The notes below the pieces were generated by a model that ran no database searches, was not told where the DNA came from, and saw only the letters and a program-made list of their open reading frames with translations. Made by a program: the position numbers and the translations under genes. Shown here piece after piece: positions 23,224 through 31,429 of a stretch of DNA of 64,000 bases. Each line of letters begins with the position of its first letter. The first letter of the stretch is position 1. Source of the DNA: Mixophyes australis (lineage: Eukaryota > Chordata > Amphibia > Anura > Limnodynastidae); NCBI GenBank assembly GCA_036250195.1, contig JAVHZZ010000010.1:109514778-109578777 (forward strand). Direction: 5' to 3'.

Positions 23224-24370
23224 TGGACTGCGTAGAGGAGTGGGTCACCACAATATATATTAAAAACCCTGAACTTTTATGATTCGCACCAATAATTGTA
23301 CCTGGACTGCGTAGAGGAGTGGGTCACCACAATATCTTAAAAACCCTGAACTTTTATGATTCGCACCAATAATTGTACCTGGACTGCGTAGAGGAGTGGG
23401 TCACCACAATATCTTAAAAACCCTGAACTTTTATGATTCCCACCAATAATTGTACCTGGACTGCGTAGAGGAGTGGGTCACCACAATATCTTAAAAACCC
23501 TGAACTTTTATGATTCCCACCAATAATTGTACCTGGACTGCGTAGAGGAGTGGGTCACCACAATATCTTAAAAACCCTGAACTTTTATGATTCGCACCAA
23601 TAATTGTACCTGGACTGCGTAGAGGAGTGGGTCACCACAATATATTAAAAACCCTGAACTTTTATGATTCGCACCAATAATTGTACCTGGACTGCGTAGA
23701 GGAGTGGGTCAACACAATATATTAAAAACCCTGAACTTTTATGATTCGCACCAATAATTGTACCTGGACTGCGTAGAGGAGTGGGTCACCACAAGATATA
23801 TTAAAAACCCTGAACTTTTATGATTCGCACCAATAAATGTACCTGGACTGCGTAGAGGAGTGGGTCACCACAATATCTTAAAAACCCTGAACTTTTATGA
23901 TTCGCACCAATAATTGTACCTGGACTGCGTAGAGGAGTGGGTCACCACAAGATATATTAAAAACCCTGAACTTTTATGATTCGCACCAATAAATGTACCT
24001 GGACTGCGTAGAGGAGTGGGTCACCACAATATATTAAAAACCCTGAACTTTTATGAATCGCACCAATAAATGTACCTGGACTGCGTAGAGGAGTGGGTCA
24101 CCACAATATATATAATAAGAAAACCATCAACTTGTTTGATTCGCACCAATAAATGTACGTGGACTGCGTAGAGGAGTGGGTCACCACAATATATTAAAAA
24201 CCCTGAACTTTTATGAATCGCACCAATAAATGTACCTGGACTGCGTAGAGGAGTGGGTCACCACAAGATATATTAAAAACCCTGAACTTTTATGATTCGC
24301 ACCAATAAATGTACCTGGACTGCGTAGAGGAGTGGGCACTGGGCACCACAATAAAATATATAAAAAACCT
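23224..24370. repeat. 78-bp tandem array, about 15 copies, in the hAT 3' region
   Basis: Each unit begins TGGACTGCGTAGAGGAGTGG, followed by GTCACCACAATAT, AAAACCCTGAACTTTTATGA and CACCAATAA(T/A)TGTACC. Copies are about 90% or more alike; one near 24110-24160 is divergent (AAACCATCAACTTGTTTGAT). The units are shortened relatives of the 100-bp repeats that follow, since both start GGACTGCGTAG and contain the same CACAATAT...AAAACCCT and CACCAA blocks. Confidence 0.9.
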
Positions 24371-24398
24371 TCAACAGATCTGCATTACACTACACATA

Positions 24399-24470
24399 CG
24401 GCTGCTCCTCCATCCTCTCCATCATATACATGTTGGAGTTTTAGCGTGTGACAACCTCTTGTTTTTGATA
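24399..24470 (-). pseudogene. Duplicated fragment of the transposase gene
   Basis: GCTGCTCCTCCATCCTCTCC followed by ATCATATACATGTTGGAGTT and CGTGTGACAACCTCTTGTTT matches 27050-27117 inside the transposase frame, which codes for VVTRWNSTLYMLQRMEEQQ. It sits between the two tandem arrays, out of context, so part of the gene has been copied into the element's 3' region. Confidence 0.75.
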
Positions 24471-24550
24471 ATGTCAGTGCATTTGGAATATTTTTCAATT
24501 TGCCCCACACCACTGAATGTACTTTATCTATGATACGCATCTATCTATCT

Positions 24551-24806
24551 TGACTGCGTAGTGTGGTGGCCCCGGTACACAATTTGGTACCGAGGCCACA
24601 ATATAATTAAAAAACCCTCCACGTGTCAGAATTCCACCAAACAAGTATCTGGACTGCGTAGTGGGGTGGCCCCGGTACCCAATTTGATACCGGGGCCACA
24701 ATAAAATAAATACACCCTCCACGTGTCAGAATTCCACCAAACAAGTATCTGGACTGCGTAGTGGGGTGGCCCCGGTACCCAATTTGATACCGGGGCCACA
24801 ATACCT
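24551..24806 (-). repeat. 100-bp tandem array, 3 copies, with transposase-like text
   Basis: Units start GGACTGCGTAG at about 24551, 24651 and 24751, an exact 100-bp period in the last two steps. On the minus strand they read EEVLWPRYQIGYRGHP, which resembles MEVLCPRYQIPSRFHF at residues 325-340 of the transposase. The DNA also matches (TTTGATACCGGGGCCACAAT against TTTGGTACCGGGGACACAAT at 27724-27743). The array is thus probably derived from the gene. Confidence 0.8.
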
Positions 24807-25194
24807 CCTCCAAACATGCTACAGACAATTCGTCATTGAGATCCCATCAAGTATGTTAAAGACAGACAGGGTCCAAGTGTTATTAGTTGACTTTGTAAAC
24901 AAAAAAACTGTCCCTGTTGCACATAGTCGTGCAATGAAGACTGACTTTTTCATTTAAAGGCACGATCTTTCAAGTGTAGTGTTTGTAAGTCTAAGTCATA
25001 TTATACTTTTGGTAAAATTGGTTTTTTTTTGTTCCTCTTTATGGTAATTAATTAGTAATAGAATTAAAGTAGGAAATAGAATTAAATAGAATTAAAGTAG
25101 GAAATAGAGTGGTATAGAGTTGTAGTGTGGTATAGATAGAGTGGTCCACACAATATAATAATAAAACCCTCAACTGGTCTGAATTCCACCAAAC

Positions 25195-25530
25195 AAGTAT
25201 CTGGACTGCGTAGTGGGGTGGCCCCGGTACACAATTTGGTACCGAGGCCACAATATAATTTAAAAACCCTCCACGTGTCGGAATTCCACCAAACAAGTAT
25301 CTGGACTGCATAGTGGGGTGGCCCCGGTACCCAATTTGATACCGGGGCCACAATACCTCCTCCAAACATGCTCCAGACAATTCGTCATTGACAGACCCCA
25401 GACAGACAGGGTCGTAGTGTTATTGTTTGACTTTGTAAACCCAAAAAAATGTCCCTGTTGCACTTGCACATAGTCGTGCAATGAAGACTGACTTTTTCAT
25501 TTAAAGGCACGATCTTTAAAGTGTCAGAAA
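25195..25530. repeat. Segmental duplicate of 24645-24975
   Basis: Two more 100-bp units (from 25203 and 25303) are followed by CCTCCTCCAAACATGCTCCAGACAATTCGTCATTG and a CTTTTTCATTTAAAGGCACG block. The same order occurs at 24790-24975. The offset is about 552 bp, so a whole block was duplicated after the 100-bp array formed. Confidence 0.8.
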
Positions 25531-26008
25531 GAGAGAGAAGACACAGGAGAGGAGAGTTGTAGCTGGGGACCTGGGGTGGAAGCTCCCAGGCTCCCCCAGC
25601 ATTGCCTGGAAGTCTGAGCGTGGTGACTGAGCCAGGGCAAGGAATGTGTGCCCTGGATGATGGGGGAGAACTCCATGCCACTATAGTGAACCCAAGAGAG
25701 AGGGGGACACTGCACATGGAAGAGGCCCTGGAGTGAGGGCTGCTACAAGAGGCATGGTAGCTGTAGTGTCAGATCCTGAGGCTGAGAGTACACAGAGTGA
25801 CGTGTCAGAGCACAGGAGACATTATCCCCGCAGAGGAGGGATGAGCTGCAGTTGAGAGGTCTGCTGTTGAAATAGGACATGCACACTTTAACACACAAAT
25901 CATTTCAGCGACAGGGCCTACCAAACAACTTTGACTGAAATGATTGGTTTGTTTGGGCCCCCACACCAAAAAAGCTATTCATCTCTCCCTGTACAGACTA
26001 AACAGGCT
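25531..26008. other. hAT element 3' untranslated region
   Basis: Lies between the arrays and the transposase stop codon. No tandem repeat or other gene is seen; short open frames here are shadows. Confidence 0.5.
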
Positions 26009-28723
26009 CTACTGAGGCAAGATGTCGTCCTCATCCTCAACCTCTGATTCCTCTCCCCCTACAGTGTGTACTTCCTCCTCATCACACATTATCAATTCGT
26101 CCCCGCTGGACTCCACAACCACAGGTCCCTCTGTAGTATCTGGAGGGCAGTGCTGTACTTCATTGAGGAATTGATTATTCATTTTTATAAACATCATTTT
26201 TTCAACGTTGTGAGGAAGCAACCTCCTTCGCCGCTCACTGACCAGGTTCCCCGCTGCACTAAAAACTCTTTCCGAGTACACACTGGAGGGGGGACAACTC
26301 AGGTAAAATAGAGCCAGTTTGTACAGGGGCTTCCAAACTGCCTTTTTTTCCTGCCAGTAACAATATGGACTGTCTGACATGTCTACTTGGATGGTGTCAG
26401 CAAAGTAATCATCCACAATTTTTTCTATTGTGACAGCATCCAATGCAGCGAGAGTAGACATGTCTGCAATGGTTGGCAGGTCCTTCAGTCCGGACCAGAT
26501 GTTATCAGCATCCCCGCCAGTGCCTCTTTTGGGAAAACTGAGCTTTTTCCTCGCAGCCATAGATGTGGAAGAAAATGAGGGTGGAGCTGTTGGCATGTCA
26601 CGGTCCTCTTCAGAGGACAATCTCCTGACCAGCAGGTCTTTGCACCGCTGTAGACTTGTGTCCGCCGGAAACAGAGACACAACATACGCTTTAAACCGAG
26701 GATCGAGCACGGTGGCCAGAATGTATTCCTCTGACTTTAAAAGAGTGACCACCCTCGGATCCTGGCAAAGCGTACGAAGGGCTACATCCACAAGAGCTAC
26801 ATGCTTGCTGTAATCGCAATGGCTTACCAGCTCCTCCCTCACTTTCTCCAGCTGCTTCTGCAACAGCCTGATCAGGGGAATGACCTGACTCAAGCTGGCA
26901 GTGTCGGAACTGACTTCTCGTGTGGCAAGTTCAAATGGCTGCAGAACCTTGCACAACACGGAAATCAGTCTCCACTGCGCTTGACTCAGGCGCATCCCCA
27001 CTCCTTTGCCTATGTCGTAGGTGGCTGTGTAGGCCTGAATGGCCTTTTGCTGCTCCTCCATCCTCTGCAGCATATAGAGGGTGGAGTTCCAGCGCGTCAC
27101 AACCTCTTGTTTGAGGTGATGGCAGGGCAGGTTCAAGCTTTTTTGATGTGCCTCTAGTCTGCGGTAGGCACTGGCTGAATGCCGAAAGTGTCCAGCAATT
27201 TTGCGCGCCACCGCAAGCATCTCCTGCACACCCCTGTCACTCTTGAGGTAATGCTGCACCACCAAATTAATGGTGTGGGCAAAACATGGGACGTGCTGGA
27301 AATTGCCCATATTTAATGCCCGCACAATGTTACTGGCATTGTCTGACACCACAAATCCCCATGAGAGTCTAAGTGGGGTAAGCCACTGGGAGATAATTTC
27401 CCTCATTTTCTCTAATATGTTGTCAGCGTTGTGCCTCTTATTAAAGCCTGTAATGCACAATGTTGCCTGCCTTTGCATGAGCAGCCATTTTGTAGATGCT
27501 GCTACTGATGCAGCTGTTGCTGTTGCTGCGGAAGGGGATGCATCAACCCAGTGGGCTGTCACAGTCATATAGTCCTTCGTTTGCCCAGAACCACTTGTCC
27601 ACATGTCCGTGGTTAAGTGGACAGTGGGTACAACCGCATTTTTAAGAGCACTGAGGACACTTGATCGTACTTCTCTGTACATTTTTGGTATCGCCTGCCT
27701 AGTGAAGTGGAATCTCGAGGGGATTTGGTACCGGGGACACAATACCTCCATCAACCCTCTAAATCCCACTCCACTGATGGCGGACACCGGGCGCACGTCT
27801 AACACCAACATTGCAGTTACAGCCGCAGTTATACGCTTTGCAATAGGGTGACTACTATCGTATTTGGTGGTCATGGCAAACGACTGTTGGACGGTCAATT
27901 GTTTGGTGAAAGACTTAGCGGTCTTACGACTTCCCCTCTGGGAAGATGACCGACTAACAGCAGCAACAGCAGCAGTGGCAGTAGTAGGCGTACCGCTGCA
28001 GGATTCCTCGGATGAATCCCGTATTGAGGAGGACTCAGTCTGGCTGCTGACTTGGGCTGCAGGACTGAATCTGATGGAGATTGTGGAGGAAGTTGACGAG
28101 GAGGGTGTTGCTGGTGTGTATCCAACTGGACCACGGGATTTAGGTGTCCCTGTACCGATGAGGGTCCTAGCCCCAGTTCCTGAACTAACCACTGAACTAT
28201 GAAGGTTATTCAGGTGACGTATAAGGGAGGATGTTCCTAGGTGGGCAAGATCCTTACCCCTGCTTATTTGAGCTTTACATAAGCTACATATTGCCATACA
28301 TTGGTTGTCTGGATTTGGATAAAAATAACTCCAGACCGAAGAGGTGCATTTTTTGGTCTTCTGACCAGGCATGACGATGGGCTTTTTCATCCCATGGACA
28401 TCAGCTGTTTCCCCCCCTGGTGCCTCATTTACAATAACCACATCACCATCCTCATCATCAAGTTCCTCCACAGCGCCAGCTACATCATCAATAGCCTCCT
28501 CCCGAGCCACCTCTTCCCGTACAGTGATGGGAAGTACAGTGATGGGAAGGTCAGGCTTGACAACCACCAACACGCTTGGACTCGCCTTGGGGATTTGTGA
28601 TAATTTCTCTTTAGAAGGCAGAGTTGTTTGCTGTTTTGTTGCTGACAGCATAACTCTCTTCAATTTTTTGTAGGGGGGGGGGAGGAGGAGGAGGGCTAAG
28701 ATCCGTGGGTGAAGCTGAACCAC
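26009..28723 (-). CDS. hAT-family transposase with BED zinc finger (main frame)
   Basis: This encodes the enzyme that cuts and rejoins the surrounding transposon in the nucleus. The 904-residue frame holds, in order: a low-complexity acidic N-terminal part; a BED-type zinc finger at about 129-175 (Cys146, Cys149, His169, His174); a Ser/Thr-rich linker; and the split RNase H-like core. The core carries Asp373 (LTTDMWTS), Asp461 (VVSDNASN), a CxxH motif at 480-483, and Glu818 in the SVYSERVFS motif of the C-terminal hAT dimerisation region; the tail is acidic. The DDE set expected for hAT enzymes is therefore complete. The frame opens at a GTG inside the neighbouring frame, so 28723 is not a true start; translation probably begins at the ATG ending at 29021 and needs one base of frame correction at 28673-28682. 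It resembles proteins often labelled ZBED4-like, but the inverted ends show it is a transposon gene, not a host gene. Confidence 0.93.
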   Translation of the reverse strand: MVQLHPRILALLLLPPPYKKLKRVMLSATKQQTTLPSKEKLSQIPKASPSVLVVVKPDLPITVLPITVREEVAREEAIDDVAGAVEELDDEDGDVVIVNEAPGGETADVHGMKKPIVMPGQKTKKCTSSVWSYFYPNPDNQCMAICSLCKAQISRGKDLAHLGTSSLIRHLNNLHSSVVSSGTGARTLIGTGTPKSRGPVGYTPATPSSSTSSTISIRFSPAAQVSSQTESSSIRDSSEESCSGTPTTATAAVAAVSRSSSQRGSRKTAKSFTKQLTVQQSFAMTTKYDSSHPIAKRITAAVTAMLVLDVRPVSAISGVGFRGLMEVLCPRYQIPSRFHFTRQAIPKMYREVRSSVLSALKNAVVPTVHLTTDMWTSGSGQTKDYMTVTAHWVDASPSAATATAASVAASTKWLLMQRQATLCITGFNKRHNADNILEKMREIISQWLTPLRLSWGFVVSDNASNIVRALNMGNFQHVPCFAHTINLVVQHYLKSDRGVQEMLAVARKIAGHFRHSASAYRRLEAHQKSLNLPCHHLKQEVVTRWNSTLYMLQRMEEQQKAIQAYTATYDIGKGVGMRLSQAQWRLISVLCKVLQPFELATREVSSDTASLSQVIPLIRLLQKQLEKVREELVSHCDYSKHVALVDVALRTLCQDPRVVTLLKSEEYILATVLDPRFKAYVVSLFPADTSLQRCKDLLVRRLSSEEDRDMPTAPPSFSSTSMAARKKLSFPKRGTGGDADNIWSGLKDLPTIADMSTLAALDAVTIEKIVDDYFADTIQVDMSDSPYCYWQEKKAVWKPLYKLALFYLSCPPSSVYSERVFSAAGNLVSERRRRLLPHNVEKMMFIKMNNQFLNEVQHCPPDTTEGPVVVESSGDELIMCDEEEVHTVGGEESEVEDEDDILPQ

Positions 28724-29021
28724 TAGTCATGAACACGGGCCAGGGCCTAAGCCGTTCCTTGCCACTCCGTGTCGTAAATGGCATATTGGCAACTTTACGT
28801 TTCTCCTCAGATGATTTTAAGTTTCTCTTTTTGCTACTTTTTCTTAACTTGGGCTTTTTGGATTTTACATGCCCGGTACTACGAGATTGGGCATCGGGCT
28901 TGGAAGACGACGTTGATGGCATTTCATCGTCTATGTCATGACTAGTGGCAGCAGCTTCAGCATTAGGAGGAAGTGGGTCTTGATCTTTCCCTACTTTATC
29001 CTCCAAATTTTTGGTCTCCAT
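28611..29021 (-). CDS. N-terminal part of the hAT transposase, frame-shifted
   Basis: From the ATG at 29019-29021 this frame gives 136 residues. They are acidic at first, then a lysine-rich stretch (KSKKPKLRKSSKKR) that suits a nuclear localisation signal, then a proline run coded by the homopolymer. After that it leaves the transposase frame and stops. The main frame takes over on the other side of the same homopolymer. With one base fewer in the run the two would form a single protein of about 1,003 residues. This is inference; a longer open frame to 29033 would start at GTG and is less likely. No separate function is suggested. Confidence 0.75.
   Translation of the reverse strand: METKNLEDKVGKDQDPLPPNAEAAATSHDIDDEMPSTSSSKPDAQSRSTGHVKSKKPKLRKSSKKRNLKSSEEKRKVANMPFTTRSGKERLRPWPVFMTSGSASPTDLSPPPPPPPLQKIEESYAVSNKTANNSAF
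28673..28682. other. Homopolymer (G10) at the frame break
   Basis: Ten consecutive G (C on the coding strand) lie exactly where the N-terminal and main transposase frames meet. The span 26009-29021 is 3,013 bp, one more than a multiple of three. Replication slippage, an assembly error, or transcript or ribosome slippage could each explain it. Confidence 0.85.
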
Positions 29022-29030
29022 TATATGTAG

Positions 29031-30344
29031 CACAAGATACTGCAGAATGTGTGAACTTGGTAATATTGCAGTACCAATGGACTTATACTGCTGGATTGGT
29101 TTTACAAATTTGGTTATAATTATTATATATTTTTTTTTTTTTTACTTTTTTCTTATTTTTAAAAAACTTGGGAATAGTGGGGAAATAACTATGCCCTTAG
29201 AAGCACAGAGCACAGGACACAGCACCACTGGACTGAACAGGACACGGCACAGGATCCAGCAGCACTACGGAACTCAGCAGGACAGAGCACAGGACACAGC
29301 ACCACTGGACTGATACTGCAGAATGTGTAAACTTTGTAATATTGCAGTACCACTGGACTTTTACTGCTGAATGTGTGAACTTGGTAATATTGCAGTACCA
29401 ATGGGCTTATACTGCAGGATTGGTTTTGCAAATTTGGTGGTAATTAAAAAATATTAAAGTAGTTTTTGGTATTTTTTAAAAAAACTTTTTTTTATTTTTT
29501 TAAACACAGGGGAATATTGGGGAAATAACTATGCCCTTAGAAGCACAGAGCACAGGACACAGCACCACTGGACTGAACAGGACACGGCACAGGACCCAGC
29601 AGCACTACGGAACTCAGCAGGACAGAGCACAGGACACAGCACCACTGGACTGATACTGCAGAATGTGTAAACTTTGTAATATTGCAGTACCACTGGACTT
29701 TTACTGCTGAATGTGTGAACTTGGTAATATTGCAGTACCAATGGACTTATACTGCAGGATTGGTTTTGCAAATTTGGTTATAATTATTATATATTTTTTT
29801 TTTTTTTAATTTTTAATTTTTTTTTACTTTTTTTTTATTTTTTAAAAACTTGGGAATAATGGGGAAATAACTATGCCGTTAGAAGCACAGAGCACAGGAC
29901 ACAGCACCACTGGACTGAACAGGACACGGCACAGGACCCAGCAGCACTACGGAACTCAGCAGGACAGAGCACAGGACACAGCACCACTGGACTGATACTG
30001 CAGAATGTGTAAACTTTGTAATATTGCAGTACCACTGGACTTTTACTGCTGAATGTGTGAACTTGGTAATATTGCAGTACCAATGGGCTTATACTGCAGG
30101 ATTGGTTGTGCAAATTTTGTGGTAATTAAAAAATATTAAAGTAGTTTTTGGTATTTTTTAAAAAAACTTTTTTTTATTTTTTTAAACACAGGGGAATATT
30201 GGGGAAATAACTATGCCCTTAGAAGCACAGAGCACAGGACACAGCACCACTGGACTGAACAGGACACAGCACAGGACCCAGCAGCACCACTGACCTCAGA
30301 AGGACAGAGCACAGCACACAGCACCACTGGACTGATACTGCAGA
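29031..30344. repeat. 341-bp tandem array upstream of the transposase
   Basis: Units start with GGAAATAACTATGCCCTTAG at 29181, 29521, 29863 and 30203 (steps 340, 342 and 340), preceded by a partial unit from 29031. Two spacer types alternate: one with GGTTATAATTATTATAT and long T runs (partial unit, 29521 unit), the other with GGTGGTAATTAAAAAATATT (29181 and 29863 units). The true period is therefore a dimer of about 682 bp. The array lies directly before the transposase start, where a promoter or 5' leader is expected. Confidence 0.92.
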
Positions 30345-30480
30345 ACACAGCACAGCACAGCACAGCACAGCACAGCACAGCACAGCACAGCACAGCACTA
30401 AACAGCACAGCACAGCACAGCACTAAACAGCACAGAACTAAACAGCACAGAACTAAACAGCACAGAACTAAACAGCACAG
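30345..30480. repeat. (CAGCA)n microsatellite and derivatives
   Basis: CACAG / CAGCA pentamers, then AACAGCACAGAACTA repeats. It replaces the end of the last 341-bp unit and probably grew from the ACAGAGCACAGGACACAGCA text within that unit. Confidence 0.92.
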
Positions 30481-30716
30481 AGGACCACCTAACACACCCT
30501 CCCTCTACCCTGATCAATGCCCGAGTGAAGATGGCGGCGACTAGCGGGGAATTTATAGGATCCGAGTATCGCGAGATCCGACAACGGGAATATGAGTCAG
30601 AGCCTCAGTTTCACTTTTGAATTTGGCGCCAATACCCGGATCTGTCTCGGATCCGACTCGGATCCGCAACGTTCGGGTGGGCTCGGATTCAGGAAATCCG
30701 AGTGCGCTCATCCCTA
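30481..30716. other. hAT right terminal region
   Basis: GC-rich compared with the rest, with ATCCGA / TCGGAT words at 30560-30702 in both orientations. Such subterminal repeats are the usual transposase-binding region of hAT elements; binding itself is inferred. Confidence 0.6.
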
Positions 30717-30724
30717 ATTTGCAC
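30717..30724. repeat. Target-site duplication, right copy
   Basis: ATTTGCAC, identical to 22900-22907, directly abutting the CATCCCTA terminus. Confidence 0.92.
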
Positions 30725-30793
30725 CCCTTGTATTGAAACATGGTTTGTCCCAGAGAACATTTTTTGCCTTACTTTCCTTAATGACTCAGGCCC

Positions 30794-31429
30794 AATGTTA
30801 TTAAATGAAGGTATAAAAACTCTTACTTGTAAAATCCCAATGGAGTGATTGGAGTCTGTGTTCCTGGTGTCCTTGTAATAATCAGTCCAACTTGTACGTC
30901 TCTGAGTCTGCCTGACTGACAGTACCAAATAAACACAGACTGGGAGGAACCCTACGCATTTTGCCCCGAGACTCTGTCGCTGACTTTACATAACATACAT
31001 TAATTCATTAACCAACCCACTCTGTGCAAGCTGTCTTCATGGAACATAGGCAGGTTTCCCCCCCACCACCACAAAACATCATTTGCACTTTTGACCTTAA
31101 TTGCCCTGCACTCCGCAATTATAATTGATAAACTCCGTACCGATCAGTAGAACAATCTAGGGATGATATTATTTACTCAGCAAATGAAGCAGATTCTCAT
31201 TCCATATAAATATACTGAAACATTTAGAAAATAACAGTTTATCTGAATAACCTGGAAAAAAGGCCACGTTATACTGAACATACAACCTGCTGCAAAACCT
31301 GCGCTAACACAGAGGTTACTCTGACTTATAGCGGGCAGTACGTACCTGTCCAGGTAACTTCTGACCTGTATAAGAAGTTATATTTCAGCTGTATACCGTA
31401 CAATTTATATCAGTAAGAGCACAGCGAAG
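30794..31429. other. Unassigned DNA
   Basis: No clear element; 30925-30975 (ACCCTACGCATTTTGCCCCG) looks like repeat DNA but was not assigned. Confidence 0.3.

Larger units (their letters stand above)
22908..30716 (-). mobile_element. Complete hAT DNA transposon, 7.8 kb
   Basis: The ends are TAGGGATGTGCACC (left) and its inverted partner GCGCTCATCCCTA (right). The 8-bp target duplication ATTTGCAC lies at 22900-22907 and 30717-30724. Subterminal repeats of GGATTCGGATTT / ATCCGA type lie near both ends, and a small hairpin (CTCGGATTC...AAATCCGAG) is at 30682-30702. Inside, on the minus strand, is one transposase gene. Upstream of it is a 341-bp tandem array; downstream are 78-bp and 100-bp arrays. 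Target length, terminal sequence and encoded protein all agree with the hAT superfamily. High similarity to live copies elsewhere in the genome would show recent activity. Confidence 0.93.
22666..30793. mobile_element. Fold-back MITE split by the hAT insertion
   Basis: Left part 22666-22907 begins AGGCCTGAGTCATTAAGG and right part 30717-30793 ends CCTTAATGACTCAGGCCC; these are inverted termini. The interior (TTTGTGTGTTACATGAAAAA, CAGCCAGTATTTAACTTATG) matches the intact relative at 48315-48647. The host MITE is therefore about 310 bp when the insertion is removed. Confidence 0.75.

Noticed and set aside
23224..24370. CRISPR-like regular repeats
   Set aside because: Units are directly adjacent with no unique spacers, and the region lies inside a eukaryotic transposon. 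The same holds for the arrays at 3.3, 17.8 and 54.7 kb.
26009..29021. A domesticated host ZBED gene
   Set aside because: The gene lies between transposon termini with a fresh target duplication and has a frame break, so a mobile element is the simpler reading.
29189..30495. Four similar cysteine-rich frames of 80-94 codons, minus strand
   Set aside because: They are the same segment of the 341-bp tandem unit read four times, plus the CAGCA microsatellite; they start within repeat DNA.
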